A DNA stretch of 64,000 nt from Methanosarcina sp. ERenArc_MAG2. Lineage in GTDB: Archaea; Halobacteriota; Methanosarcinia; Methanosarcinales; Methanosarcinaceae. Shown here piece by piece: positions 18,383-28,526 of the stretch. The translations under genes were made by a program, and so were the position numbers. The stretch spans positions 186,001 through 250,000 of the forward strand of contig JAMXHR010000010.1 in the NCBI GenBank assembly GCA_023955635.1, in the 5' to 3' direction. The notes under the pieces are model-generated. The model saw only the letters and a program-made list of their open reading frames with translations, had not been told where the DNA came from and made no database searches. Each line of letters starts with the position of its first letter. Positions within the stretch are counted from its first letter, which is position 1.

Positions 18383-19078
18383 ATGAGTAATATGATGATG
18401 AACAAAGTACTCAAATTACTGCTCCTATTGATCTTCGTAACTTTTGCCCTCTTTGTTTCAGGCTGTACAGAAAAAGACCTGAGCGCAGAAGAAATTGCAA
18501 CTCAGATGCAGGAGAAACAGGATAGCATTCAAGATTATTCGTATACAATGCACACTACTTACTACGTCGGGGAAAAGGCCATAGAAAGCGAATTTAAAAC
18601 CATATACAAGAAACCTCATATGATTAAGAACTTTATACAGGAACCCGGAAAGGAGGAAGAGACGCTCGTACTTTCAGATGGAGAATTCAGGTGGACGTAT
18701 GCCCCCGATACAAACACGGTAATGAAAACAAAGCTTCCCAAAACTCCGGAACTAACTAAAAGTGACTATCTGACTCTCATAGGGATTACCCTTAATGATA
18801 CAAATGTCTCTTTACTGGGTCTTGAGGAGATTGACAGCAGAGAAACTTATCTGTTGAAGGCGATTCCTAAAGAAACCGAAGAAAACGCTGCGCAATACGA
18901 CACAAAAGTCTGGGTAGATAAAGAAACCTGGATGCCCCTCAAGTACGAGCTGTATGACAACAGTGGAAACCTTACAGTAAAAACCGAAATCTACGACCTT
19001 AAAGTCAATTCAGGGATTCTGGACTCAGAGTTTATCTTCAATACTCCCGATGGGGCTGAAATAAAAACAATAGGTTAA
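18383..19078 (+). CDS. LolA/LppX-like lipoprotein
   Basis: The 231-residue protein has a lipoprotein signal (LLLLLIFVTFALFVSGC, lipobox cysteine near residue 28). The mature domain (ATQMQEKQDSIQDYSYTMHT onward) resembles outer-membrane lipoprotein carrier/LppX half-barrels that bind lipids; archaeal homologues are abundant in Methanosarcina but their cargo is unknown. It lacks the C-terminal DUF4367 domain seen in the truncated paralogue at 13727-14619. About 110 bp in the middle of the two genes are nearly identical, pointing to recent duplication or gene conversion. It would be exported and lipid-anchored. Confidence 0.8.
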   Translation: MSNMMMNKVLKLLLLLIFVTFALFVSGCTEKDLSAEEIATQMQEKQDSIQDYSYTMHTTYYVGEKAIESEFKTIYKKPHMIKNFIQEPGKEEETLVLSDGEFRWTYAPDTNTVMKTKLPKTPELTKSDYLTLIGITLNDTNVSLLGLEEIDSRETYLLKAIPKETEENAAQYDTKVWVDKETWMPLKYELYDNSGNLTVKTEIYDLKVNSGILDSEFIFNTPDGAEIKTIG

Positions 19079-19134
19079 TACTTTCACTCAACTTCCTCAA
19101 ACCTTTTTTACATGTTTAATCCTATTTCCAGATA

Positions 19135-20238
19135 ATGCCTGCCTCCGATTCTAAAACAAATGTTCCAGAAAGGAGAATTACTTTTCATGTGGACATGGAC
19201 AGCTTTTTTGCGTCAGTTGAGATCAGGGAAAGACCGGAACTCAAAGGGCTGCCTGTTATTGTGGGCTCTGACCCTAAAGAAGGTTCAGGAAGGGGAGTTG
19301 TAAGCACCTGTTCTTACGAGGCACGAAAATACGGGATCCATTCGGCAATGCCAATTTCACAGGCTTACAGGCTTTGCCCGGGTGCGGTCTTTTTGCCTGT
19401 AAACATGAAGCTCTATGAGGGAGTCTCGGTAAGGGTAATGGGACTTTTGAAAGGATTTGCAGAAAAGTTCCAGCAGGTCAGTGTGGACGAAGCCTATCTT
19501 GTGCCGGGGGCCGAGATAAGGAATTTTGAGGAGGCTGCCCTTTACGCTCTCAGGATCAAAGATGAAGTACAGAAGCAGGAAGGGATCACCTGTTCGGTAG
19601 GAGTAGGGCCAAATAAGCTCATTGCAAAAATTGCGTCAGGTTTCCAGAAGCCTGATGGGCTTACGGTTGTCAGGCTCGGAGATGTCAGGGAATTTCTTTT
19701 TCCGCTGCCGGTCTCAAAAATTCCCGGAATAGGGGAAAAGACCACAGAGGCCCTGGAAGGAATCGGAATAACGAGGGTAGAAGATCTTGCGAACTGTGAT
19801 ATCCAGTTACTTTCAGAAAGGTTCGGGAAAATGGGACTCCGCATGAAACAGATGGCAAATGGGCTCGATTCTGGCGAGGTTCGGGAAAAGAAAGGCGTAA
19901 AGTCCATCAGCAGGCACGGAACCTTTGAGGAAGACACGAACGACCCTGTAAAGATCATCAGGTCTCTGGACATACTTACGGAAAGTGTGCACAGTTCCCT
20001 CCTGAAAAGCCGGTTTCTTTTCAAAACAGTGACCCTTATAGTGCGTTTTGAAGACTTTTCTACATATATGCGCTCAAAAACCATCCCAATCTGGACTTCG
20101 GATGTCTTTGTGATCAAAAGAACAGCCCGGCAGCTTCTTTCGGAATTTGCCGGGAGAAAAAAGTTCAGGCTTGTAGGCATAGGGGTTACAAAACTTAGAG
20201 AAAAGGACGAGAAGCAAACGTTGATTACGGATTTTTAA
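19135..20238 (+). CDS. dinB: DNA polymerase IV (Y-family translesion polymerase)
   Basis: The 367-residue protein has every Y-family landmark: FHVDMDSFFASVE (metal ligands), CSYEARKYGIHSAMP, VSVDEAYL (catalytic DE), GVGPNKLIAKIASGFQKPDG, then KIPGIGEKTTEAL (helix-hairpin-helix thumb) and a little-finger domain (about 235-345). The C-terminal KQTLITDF resembles a PCNA-binding PIP box. It would perform error-prone bypass of lesions. The frame is intact and the ATG at 19135 is consistent with family length. It stands between a lipoprotein and a permease with no obvious operon. Confidence 0.95.
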   Translation: MPASDSKTNVPERRITFHVDMDSFFASVEIRERPELKGLPVIVGSDPKEGSGRGVVSTCSYEARKYGIHSAMPISQAYRLCPGAVFLPVNMKLYEGVSVRVMGLLKGFAEKFQQVSVDEAYLVPGAEIRNFEEAALYALRIKDEVQKQEGITCSVGVGPNKLIAKIASGFQKPDGLTVVRLGDVREFLFPLPVSKIPGIGEKTTEALEGIGITRVEDLANCDIQLLSERFGKMGLRMKQMANGLDSGEVREKKGVKSISRHGTFEEDTNDPVKIIRSLDILTESVHSSLLKSRFLFKTVTLIVRFEDFSTYMRSKTIPIWTSDVFVIKRTARQLLSEFAGRKKFRLVGIGVTKLREKDEKQTLITDF

Positions 20239-20382
20239 TAGTAATTTTTTGCATGTCATTTAGAGTTCAGACCTGCATCTGCAAATAAAATATAGAGCTA
20301 AAATTTCAGGCCTGAATCTGATAGCGGACAGGTAGAGCTGTTATGCTTATATATTTTATAATAGAAAAACCAATTATATCCA

Positions 20383-21421
20383 ATGAAAAAAGCTGTAAAG
20401 ATGGCTCTGGCCCTTCTCATAATTGCCATCCTGACTGTGGTTATTGTTTATGCCACACTTCCATATTTAAATTACATTTTTGGGGCTCTGATACTTTTCG
20501 TTATATTCCGATCTCTTTATCATTTTCTCGTAAGAAGAGCCAGGATTCGGAAGCAATTCGCAGCAGTACTCGTAATTATAGTTTCCATCTTTGTTGTGTT
20601 GATTCCTTCTTACTTTCTTTTGAGTATAATTATCACCGAAATCCAGCAGCTTTTACTTGATCAGGCATCTATTATCGCATCTATTCAGTCCGGAGGCCAC
20701 TTTTTAACTAACCTTCTCTCAAGGCTGAAGATCCCTATAGATGTGTTCCAGATCAAAATAGAAGAAAGAGCAATGGAGCTTGCCTCACAGGCCATTAATT
20801 ACACGAGCTTGTTCATTATAGGTTCAATCCAGAGCCTGAGCCGACAGTCAATTGGCCTATTGATAATGTATTTTCTGCTCTATTATCTCTTTACCGGGGA
20901 AGATTCGGATTTTATGCGCCAGATCTCTGTTGCAGTCCCTTTTAATGAAAAAATACAGCTACTCTTCTGGATGAATTCAGAATAATGGTTCGGACGACTC
21001 TTATCGCCAGCGGGGCAGTTGCTCTTGTCCAAGGTGGAATCCTGACCATTGTATTTCTTATCTTTGAAATCCAGGGGCTTTCCTCTGGGGTGCCATTGCA
21101 GCAATTCTGTCCTTTTTGCCTGTTGTCGGAGCGCCTTTGGTATGGGTTCCTGCAGCTATTGTCCAGCTTTTGCAGGGAGACTATATTGCAGGGATTGCCA
21201 TATTCGCAACCGGCCTCTTTATAAGTGTTATTGACAACTTTCTCAGGCCCGTTATCCAGAAGAAGGTCGGAGAGATACATCCATTCCTATCCCTGCTCGG
21301 AATTGTTATAGGGGTGTCTCTTTTCGGGCTGCTGGGAATCGTTATAGGTCCGCTTCTGCTTTCTTACTTCGTTCTGACCGTACAAATGTTCTCCAGAGAG
21401 TACCTTTCCGAAAGGGAGTGA
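20383..21421 (+). CDS. AI-2E family (TqsA/YdiK-like) membrane permease (two frameshifts)
   Basis: The first frame (20383-20985) has hydrophobic segments at about 5-45, 65-90 and 145-170. It continues in other frames as LLDEFRIMVRTTLIASGAVAL, then GAFLWGAIAAILSFLPVVGA, PLVWVPAAIVQLLQGDY and DNFLRPVIQKK, which are AI-2E signatures. The frames join by one extra base at the A6 run near 20948 and one at the G4 run near 21074. The family includes the AI-2 exporter TqsA, but archaeal substrates are unknown. Its stop overlaps the GTG of the next gene (GTGA), implying translational coupling. Confidence 0.8.
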
Positions 21422-22286
21422 AAATCTGCAAATCGAAATCCTAGGATGTGAGTCGTTCGGAGCAAGATCCCTTTCATGTGTTGTAAAAACAGATGATAGG
21501 ACAATCCTCATTGATCCGGGAGTTGCCCTTGCACGCTTACGTTCACGCCTGTTTCCTCACCCTGTAGAAGTTGCTGCCGCTTTCAGGATAAGAGAAAAAA
21601 TTCATTCTGCATTCGAAGGGGCTACAGATGTTGTTATCAGCCATTACCATGGGGACCATATGCCAATGAGTGCCGAAGATCCCTATCAGCTGCCTATGGA
21701 AGCTCTTCCTTCCCCTGAAGGAATAAATTTCTGGTGTAAAGGCCCTGATAAAATTTCTAGCCTGTCTGCGAAGCGCAGGCATGAACTCTCGGATTTTCTA
21801 GGTTTCTCTCTTCCAGCCTCAGAAGGCGTGAGCTCCGGCAGTATGAACTTTTCTCTCCCCACCCCCCACGGAACCAGGGATAAGGGATTTGGGACTGTAA
21901 TGATGACCCGAATCTGCGAGGGAGACGAGGTTTTTGTCCATAGTTCGGATATCCAGCTTCTGGACAGGGAAGCCGTCCTTGAGGTACTCGCCTGGGAACC
22001 CACAATTGTTTTTGCCTCAGGCCCTCCTCTTTATCTTTCACACCGCGTTCCTGAGGCAGGAAAAGAGGCTTCTGAAAATGCTCTTCTTCTGGCCAGTGAT
22101 GTGGATACGCTGATCCTGGACCATCACCTGCTCAGGTCTTTTGAAGGGTACAGGTGGTTAAAAGAGCTGGCCGGAAAAGTTGAAAACAGGGTTCTATGTG
22201 CTGCAGAGTTTATGGGAAAAGAACCTGAACTTCTTGAGGCTCAAAGAAAAACTCTTTATGAAAAAATGCCCGTACCTTCAGGCTGA
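21418..22286 (+). CDS. UPF0282-type metallo-beta-lactamase-fold hydrolase
   Basis: The frame is open from about 21426 and reads EILGCESFGARSLSCVV, then TILIDPGVAL, then VVISHYHGDHMPM, which is the HxHxDH zinc motif. Later SSDIQLLD and DTLILDHHLLR supply further metal ligands. This layout matches archaeal UPF0282 proteins. One extra A in the A4 run at 21421-21424 would join the frame to the GTG at 21418, overlapping the permease stop. The frame stops at TGA (22284-22286) where PSG is followed in frame by HEAYAKGEAGFEGYV to 22334, so the natural end may be 16 codons later. Substrate unknown. Confidence 0.75.
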
Positions 22287-22359
22287 CACGAAGCCTATGC
22301 AAAGGGTGAGGCAGGCTTTGAGGGGTATGTCTAACAGGCGCACCTTTAAATCCCGCGTT

Positions 22360-23175
22360 TTATTCTTTCGGGTTGCATGGGATGTAATTGTCTATATCAT
22401 GAATCTTTTCGGAGCGCTGTTCATAGCAATCATAGAGTTCTTTTCCCCAGGCTAGAGCTCCGGGTTCAAAGCTTATAATATATTTTCGGTCAAAAACAGT
22501 ATTTTTCGGGAAAAGGGCCATTATCATAAAGTTGTCTGCCGCCACAATAGCAGGAATCCTTTCACAGTCAGTGCAGACAAAAAGTTTAGCGTTTTCCATT
22601 TTAAGAAATTTATCAGTCTGTTCTCTGTAATCTTCAACCCACCTTTTCAGGACTGATTCCGGGAGAACGAGCGATATCGGTATTCCCTTTTCAGCGATTC
22701 CCAGATAAAAAGAAGGAAAAAGAGGGTGAAAATATGGAATTGCAGCTTCCAGCTTTTTTGCCATCCCGGCATTTTTGACGTACTCCGGAATCATCTCAAA
22801 CATATGGTCTATCTGAGGTTCGATTGTAGTGCAGTGCCCAAGCTCGCTTATCCTTCGCAGGAGAAAAGGTGGAATCTTGCTCATCTCCCTGTCAGCCCAG
22901 TAGTCTAAATTTTCTTCCAGGACAGAAAGAGTGTTCACAAGAGGTTTCATTTTCTCAGCTACGATTTTACCCATTTCGCTGAGTTTGTAGAGATTTTTTT
23001 CCTGAACTATAAGGTGTTGTTCTCTGAGCTTTTTCACCTGCGGCTGGATTGCTGTTGCACTGGCGTTGAGGGCTTTTTTTATTGTTTCGATATCCTTTGG
23101 CCCTTCAAGCAGGAGAAGAATCACATTCTTCCTTTTTTCAGAGAGGAGAATCAGATCGAGTAGAGTATTTTCCAT
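22360..23175 (-). CDS. FilR1/DUF1724-domain winged-helix regulator (Msr-type)
   Basis: The start MENTLLDLILLSEKRKN at 23175 aligns with the paralogue at 37637. Residues about 10-75 form a winged helix (LLLEGPKDIETIKKALNASA; QPQVKKLREQHLIVQEKN). Residues about 130-260 are the FilR1 domain with HPLFPSFYLGIAEKGIPISLV and AWGKELYDCY. In Methanosarcina acetivorans, proteins of this family (Msr) control methanol and methylsulfide methyltransferase operons, so a role in methylotrophic gene control is plausible. It is convergent with the metallohydrolase. The ligand is unknown. Confidence 0.85.
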   Translation of the reverse strand: MENTLLDLILLSEKRKNVILLLLEGPKDIETIKKALNASATAIQPQVKKLREQHLIVQEKNLYKLSEMGKIVAEKMKPLVNTLSVLEENLDYWADREMSKIPPFLLRRISELGHCTTIEPQIDHMFEMIPEYVKNAGMAKKLEAAIPYFHPLFPSFYLGIAEKGIPISLVLPESVLKRWVEDYREQTDKFLKMENAKLFVCTDCERIPAIVAADNFMIMALFPKNTVFDRKYIISFEPGALAWGKELYDCYEQRSEKIHDIDNYIPCNPKE

Positions 23176-24468
23176 GTCATGCACCTGGACCGGATACCTG
23201 TAGGCTTGCAACGCAGCAGGATGCCGTAAATATTAAGAAAGATTCTTAGTAAAAATGAAATATACTTATGTATTTTATAAAAGTTTGAAGATTAATAGTT
23301 TATGTATTTTTCTCCTCAATCCATAAACACAATGCATTTCGTCCGGTTATTTTTCTTCATAAGCTGCTTTTTCCCTGAGGAAATCTCAATTCAGAAACTT
23401 AATTTCAAAATGCATATTTTCTTTAATCAACTATATACTCGCTATTATCTCAAATATTTTAATTAAATTTACTACTTCAGAAGTGCGGAGGGACACGAAT
23501 ACCCCGTCCTTTACAGGCTGTACGACAATTACTATCAGTAATAACTAAATTAGTATTAACTAAACCTTCTTTTTCTATTTAAACGCTTTAGACACTTTCT
23601 TTTATACCTATTTAACCTCAAATGGAGTTGTCGTACAGCCTCTTTATGGTGGGGTGGTCGCACTCAATTTTATTTTTCATTATCTCCCTCTTTTATCTTT
23701 CGTTTATTTTTTATATAAAAAATGTAACTATTCCAAAATGATTTACATTCATAAACTTTCTCATTTGAATATGAACTTTAAAAAAAGATATTATTGGAGC
23801 GAATCAATGCGATAATATCAGGTTGAATCGACACCAAATACATTATTAATAATTTTATTAGTTTAAAAAGTAAAATTAAGAGAATTAGTAAGCCCTGAAA
23901 AAAGCACCGAAAATTAGGGAATTCTCCCTCTTATAGACAAGAGTAGAAGAATTAAACGATCACAACAAAAAATTAAAGAAAGAACTTTTTGTAAGGACTT
24001 ACGTACCTTAGGTGCAAAATCATGTATAAAAGAAGTTACTCTAGGGCACCTGTCCCCGGAAATGGTTCGCTTACTCCTTCAAACCCCTTATATGCTTACC
24101 GTTTCCGGGATGTAATCCTCTTCAGTTTTCTGGTGAATGATTTTATACCCTTTTTATCTCTTATTCATGTCTTTGCCATATCTTTCTGTACTATCCGACT
24201 TCACATGTTCCCGGCCCTTACGCCCGAGGGATTTCGGAGAGGCTGCAGATTTTAACAGTATTAAGAAAATCTGCAAGTACTTCTTAATGCTCTCAAGCAT
24301 AAATAATTATTTGTTAAAAAAGTAACAAGTATAGTAGATAATACCAGATTTTTAAGTACCAGATTTACCGACCCATGGAAAGCTTGGAGATAGTCAATCT
24401 CAACCTGTATCAGGCCCTCAGGTTTTCCATCAGCTCTACCTGTGCATCCATTTTTCGACTTTCTTTTC
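23176..24468. other. Long A+T-rich intergenic region with one inverted-repeat element
   Basis: Apart from the element at 23515-23641 I see no credible gene. A 77-codon plus frame at 24022-24255 has no ribosome binding site and no recognisable motif. A stretch near 23994 (AAGGACTTACGTACCTTAGG) resembles one end of the IS at 48682 but no partner end is nearby. Confidence 0.5.
23515..23641. mobile_element. 127-bp element with 14-bp perfect inverted repeats
   Basis: AGGCTGTACGACAA (23515-23528) is exactly complementary to TTGTCGTACAGCCT (23628-23641). The flanks share CTTTA immediately outside each end (left CTTTAC, right CTTTAT), a possible 5-bp target duplication. The interior is A+T-rich and non-coding. 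A MITE is the likeliest reading; a long hairpin RNA is the alternative. Confidence 0.55.
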
Positions 24469-25356
24469 TCAGGGCTTTTCTCCGGATTTTTTGACCTTTC
24501 GGGTTACATCTTCGATAATACCCTGAAAATGGGTCACTTCTCCGTCCTCATTTCTCTGGATAAAGGTTTTTTCCTCTACCCAGCGGACTTCGCCTTCCTT
24601 AGTCAGGATACGGTACTGGCGGTAAAACTCCTTACCTCCTTCTTCACAGTTTTCCTCAAGCTCGAGTTCCACAAGGAAAAGGTCTGCGGGGTGAATAATC
24701 TTCCCGTAAAGGATTTTTCCGGAAATGAAGTCCTCAGAAGAATACCCGAACTGCCTGACATTCTCAGATACATAGAGGGTGGGCCAGTATTTTTCAGCCT
24801 TCCAGAGAAAAACTACCATCGGACTATTGTTAATTACAGTTTCGAGTGCTTTCTGCCGCTCAAGCAGGGCTTTTTGCTTTTCCATAAGAGCTTTCTGGCT
24901 TTCAAGGGCTTTCCTGAGTGCCTTTTCGTTTTTAACCTCAGGAGTAACGTCTCTGACTATACCCTGAAAATTGGTTACATTCCCCTTTTCATCGCGCTGG
25001 ATAAAGGTTTTTTCTTCTACCCAGCGGACTTCTCCTTTCCCGGTAAGAATTCTATACCGCTGTACGAAGCTGTCCTTTTCAGTCTCGCAGCATCTGGTAA
25101 GTTCTTTTCTAACCCTGTCTATATCCTCGGAATGGACTATGTTTGCATACATTATCCTTCCTGTAAGGAAATCTTCTGCGCTGTACTCAAGCTGGGTTAC
25201 ATTTTCGGAAACGTATTTGGCAGGCCAATTCTCGTCTGGGGTCCAGAGGAAAGCCATAACAGGGCTGTTATTAATTATGGTTTCCAGAATTTGCTGCCTT
25301 TTCAGTGCTTCATCAAGAATCATTTCGTCGCTTTCAGCTAATTGATTGAATCCCAT
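24469..25356 (-). CDS. Double PAS/PAC signalling protein without kinase domain
   Basis: Starting at the ATG at 25356 (preceded by GGAGAGG), this 295-residue protein contains two PAS_3/PAC modules. These are ETIINNSPVMAFLWTPDENWP to VRDVTPEV and ETVINNSPMVVFLWKAEKYWP to IEDVTRKV. A Gln/Lys-rich helix (ALESQKALMEKQKALLERQKALE) links them. The modules are internal duplicates. There is no histidine kinase, GGDEF or HTH domain, so it must signal through a partner or dimerise with a PAS kinase. The PAS modules closely resemble the one in the kinase at 38504-41038. Ligand unknown. Confidence 0.8.
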   Translation of the reverse strand: MGFNQLAESDEMILDEALKRQQILETIINNSPVMAFLWTPDENWPAKYVSENVTQLEYSAEDFLTGRIMYANIVHSEDIDRVRKELTRCCETEKDSFVQRYRILTGKGEVRWVEEKTFIQRDEKGNVTNFQGIVRDVTPEVKNEKALRKALESQKALMEKQKALLERQKALETVINNSPMVVFLWKAEKYWPTLYVSENVRQFGYSSEDFISGKILYGKIIHPADLFLVELELEENCEEGGKEFYRQYRILTKEGEVRWVEEKTFIQRNEDGEVTHFQGIIEDVTRKVKKSGEKP

Positions 25357-25498
25357 AGTTATTACCTCTCCAAAAACCCTTCCGGATCCAAAATCCTTTA
25401 ACTGCTTCAGGTAAAATGCACTTCTCAAATCCTCAAGCAATATATAATATATTTTGACACCTTATAAATGATGTCTTTCTGTGCCCGGGAGGAATATT

Positions 25499-25917
25499 GT
25501 GAGCTCTAAAATAACAGCAGGAAATGAGAGTGTCGGAGAAGGGGAAAAGTCCGCAGTGGAGGCACCTGACATTATATATCAGGCCAGGAAAGAATACGGG
25601 AGATATTTCGGTATATGCGGTTCATACCATCACCTTAAAGCCTGCATCTGTAAAAGTTGTCCTTCCTATTCCGACGGTTCAGGGATGTTCTGCTCCAGGA
25701 ACAAACGTCCGGTGCAGGGGAAAAAGAAGGCTGTCTCTGTGAAGCCTGCGAACTTTTCAGGAAATTCCGGCTCGAAGGCGAATACTTCTGTCTTCAGGCC
25801 GAAAAACCGGAGTTCTCCGAAAAAATGTCTTATACTTCTCTGAACAGGTGCAGGAATTCTCTTGATCACGAGACCAGAGTTTGTGTACTGGCAGAAACGG
25901 AACGTGTGAATAAATAA
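25499..25917 (+). CDS. DUF2769 cysteine-rich protein (frameshifted)
   Basis: The GTG at 25499 follows GGGAGG. The first frame carries ACICKSCPSYSDGSGMFCSR. After one extra A in the A5 run near 25722 it continues KKEGCLCEACELFRKF, then LEGEYFCLQAEKPEFSEK. The paired CxCxxCP..FC and CLCxxC..YFC motifs are the DUF2769 signature, common in Methanosarcina. Eight cysteines suggest a metal or Fe-S site. The tail after about 25840 is not conserved. It lies directly upstream of the mtb operon but is separated from it by 290 bp. Function unknown. Confidence 0.7.
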
Positions 25918-26119
25918 ATCAATTTTCTCATTGATTTCATTTGAAGTTTTAATGTAATTAAAGTTCCATTGAAATATTTAATATGCTCAAAAAATCTCAT
26001 CGTTTGAGCTCTGTCCATCAAGTCTGTCATAGCTCACTGACTTTTCAAATGCGTAAGTGACATTCCTGTTCCTACCTTTTTTGAAAAAACTCCACGGGTT
26101 AGGCTAAATAATCCCGGAT

Positions 26120-26135
26120 CTATAAAAAATATCCG
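26120..26135 (+). promoter_or_regulatory. Candidate TATA box for mtbC-mtbB
   Basis: TCTATAAAAAATATCC lies about 80 bp upstream of the mtbC start and is the best archaeal TATA-like sequence in the gap. If used, the leader would be about 55-60 nt. It is supported only by base composition and position. Confidence 0.3.
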
Positions 26136-26206
26136 ATTCGAATTCAAGATTCAGTTGTTCTCTTTAGGCACTGAAGGGAATTTCGGATACTTATGGAGGT
26201 ATAAAA

Positions 26207-26851
26207 ATGGCAACTAAAGAGGAATTAATTCAGGAGCTTTCGGATGCAGTCATCTCCTGCAAGAAGGATGCAGTACTTGCTGCTGTTGAAAAAGCAAAAG
26301 AGGTTATGGAACCCGCTGAGATTATTGACAAAGGGCTTTCTGCAGGCATGAACCAGGTAGGGGTTCTTTTTGAGAGAGGCAAACTTTTCCTTCCCCATGT
26401 GATGATGGCTGCTGATGCAATGACAGCAGGGGTTAAGTTTCTTGAAGCCGACCTTCCGGCAGGAGAGAAAAGTAAGAAACTTGGAGTAGTTGTAAACGGT
26501 ACTGTTGAAGGCGACGTCCATGATATTGGCAAATCAATCGTTTCAACCATGCTCCAGTCTGCAGGTTTTGAAGTTTACGACCTTGGCAGGGATGTCCCTA
26601 TCCGGAATTTCGTAGAAAAAGCAAAAGAAGTGAATGCTAACATGATCGGGCTCTCAGCTCTTATGACCACGACGCTTCAGGGGCAGAGGGAAGTCATTGA
26701 CCTGCTCAAAGAAGAGGGGATCAGGAACAAAATAAAGGTCATGGTTGGTGGAGCTCCTGCAACCCAGGCCTGGGCCGAGAAAATAGGCGCAGACTGCTAT
26801 GCCGAAAACGCCAGCGAAGCTGTTGCAAAGACAAAGGAACTGCTGCTCTGA
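26207..26851 (+). CDS. mtbC: Dimethylamine corrinoid protein
   Basis: The 214-residue protein has an N-terminal four-helix B12-binding cap (about 1-85). The Rossmann-like cobalamin domain follows with GTVEGDVHDIGKSIVSTML (DxHxxG, the His ligates cobalt), LGRDVPIRNFVEKAKE, GLSALMTTT and VMVGGAPATQAWAEKIGAD. It accepts the methyl group from MtbB and passes it to the MtbA methylcobalamin:CoM methyltransferase. GGAGGT lies 7 bases before the ATG. mtbB follows 59 bp downstream with its own ribosome binding site. The assignment as the dimethylamine form rests on linkage to mtbB. Confidence 0.93.
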   Translation: MATKEELIQELSDAVISCKKDAVLAAVEKAKEVMEPAEIIDKGLSAGMNQVGVLFERGKLFLPHVMMAADAMTAGVKFLEADLPAGEKSKKLGVVVNGTVEGDVHDIGKSIVSTMLQSAGFEVYDLGRDVPIRNFVEKAKEVNANMIGLSALMTTTLQGQREVIDLLKEEGIRNKIKVMVGGAPATQAWAEKIGADCYAENASEAVAKTKELLL

Positions 26852-26910
26852 ATTCGAATTTTATTTAAATTAAGTCTATCTAAGTCTATCTGAAGGATGG
26901 AGGATAAAAA

Positions 26911-28314
26911 ATGGCAACTGAATATGCTTTGCGGATGGGAGACGGTAAACGTGTCTTCCTTACCAAAGAAAAGATTTTAAGCGAGGTCGAAGCCGGAACT
27001 GCAAATGCTGCTGATCTTGGCGAGATCTCTGCCCTCAGCGCAGATGAAATCGACAAGCTTGCAGAAATACTTATGATGCCCGGCAAGGCTGTCAGTGTCG
27101 AGCAGGGTATGGAAGTGCCTGTAACGCATGACATCGGCACACTCCGGCTTGACGGAGATCAGGGCAACAGCGGAGTAGGGATTCCTTCCAGTCGCCTTGT
27201 TGGCTGCATGATGCATGAGAGGGCTTTTGGCGCCGATACAATGGAACTCGGACACATTGACTACAGCTACAAGCCAGTAAAGCCCGTGGTCTCAAACGAA
27301 TGCCAGGCAATGGAAGTCTGCCAGCAGAACATGATTATCCCGCTCTTTTACGGGGCAATGCCTAATATGGGGCTTTATTACACTCCTGACGGCCCATTTG
27401 AAAATCCCGGCGACCTGATGAAGGCTTTTAAGATTCAGGAGGCCTGGGAATCCATGGAACACGCTGCAGAACACCTTACAAGGGATACTGTCTGGGTCAT
27501 GCAGAAACTCTTTGCCTCAGGGGCAGATGGCATCAACTTCGACACAACTGCCGCTGCCGGAGACGCTGACATGTATGGTACTCTCCATGCAATTGAAGCT
27601 CTTAGAAAAGAATTCCCTGACATGTACATCGAAGCAGGCATGGCAGGAGAAATGGTTCTCGGAATGCACGGCGGACTTCAGTATGACGGTGTAACCCTTG
27701 CCGGGCTCTGGCCGCACCAGCAAGCTCCTCTTATTGCAAAAGCAGGGGCAAATGTTTTCGGACCCGTGTGCAACACCAACACCAGCAAGACTTCAGCCTG
27801 GAACCTTGCGCGAGCTGTAACTTTCATAAAGGCGGCAGTAGAAGCCTCCTCTATCCCCTGCCACGTAAACATGGGCATGGGGGTTGGTGGAATCCCTATG
27901 CTTGAAACTCCTCCAATCGATGCCGTTACCAGAGCAAGCAAGGCAATGGTTGAAATTGCAGGCGTAGACGGCATATAGATCGGGGTCGGCGACCCGTTGG
28001 GTATGCCGATTTCCCACATAATGGCTTCCGGAATGACAGGAATAAGGGCTGCAGGCGACCTTGTCGCACGGATGGAATTCTCAAAGAATATGAGGATAAA
28101 AGACGCAAAAGAATACGTGGCAAAGAAACTCAACGTCGACACCATGGACCTATCAGACGAGCATGTCATGCGTGAACTGCGTGAAGAGCTTGACATCGGT
28201 GTCATAACCTCAGTTCCTGGTGCTGCAAAAGGTATTGCCGCAAAGATGAACATAGAAAAGTTGCTCGATATCAAGATAAATTCCTGCAACCTTTTTAGAA
28301 GACAGATACAGTAA
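26911..28314 (+). CDS. mtbB: Dimethylamine:corrinoid methyltransferase, pyrrolysine-containing
   Basis: The full product is 467 residues with an in-frame UAG at codon 356; the length and UAG position match MtbB. Family features include [16 protein letters not shown] at the start, [20 protein letters not shown], the TIM-barrel core ([20 protein letters not shown]) and [16 protein letters not shown] just before the Pyl codon. Past the UAG the frame stays open through [19 protein letters not shown] to [17 protein letters not shown] and stops at TAA. Pyl activates dimethylamine for methyl transfer to MtbC. GGAGG precedes the ATG. Automated callers would split this gene at 27978. Confidence 0.96.
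27976..27978 (+). other. In-frame UAG decoded as pyrrolysine (residue 356 of MtbB)
   Basis: Codons ...GTA GAC GGC ATA TAG ATC GGG GTC GGC... are continuous in one frame. The sequence after the TAG is conserved MtbB, so this is a sense codon in an organism carrying pylT/pylS (not in this window). Confidence 0.95.
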
Positions 28315-28526
28315 ACAGAAAACTCCCAAATATCTGCAAAGATGCGGAGAAGCGGGTATGAATCTCCTGTACACTTGAATCAGGACAATTCCTGATAAAG
28401 GATTATATTTTTCAGGATTCTCCCGCTTTTTTCGTTTGCAGGCTTTTGTAAGTCGATTTGTGCTGCAAGAGCTGTGCGAATCGTTGGTTAATATAACTAA
28501 AGAAATTAGAGGAGTGTGCGTTTAAT

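Noticed and set aside
24022..24255. 77-codon plus-strand frame
   Set aside because: No ribosome binding site, no motif, and located in a long non-coding interval.
24442..25345. 299-codon plus-strand frame
   Set aside because: It is antisense to the double-PAS protein, whose motifs are unmistakable on the minus strand.
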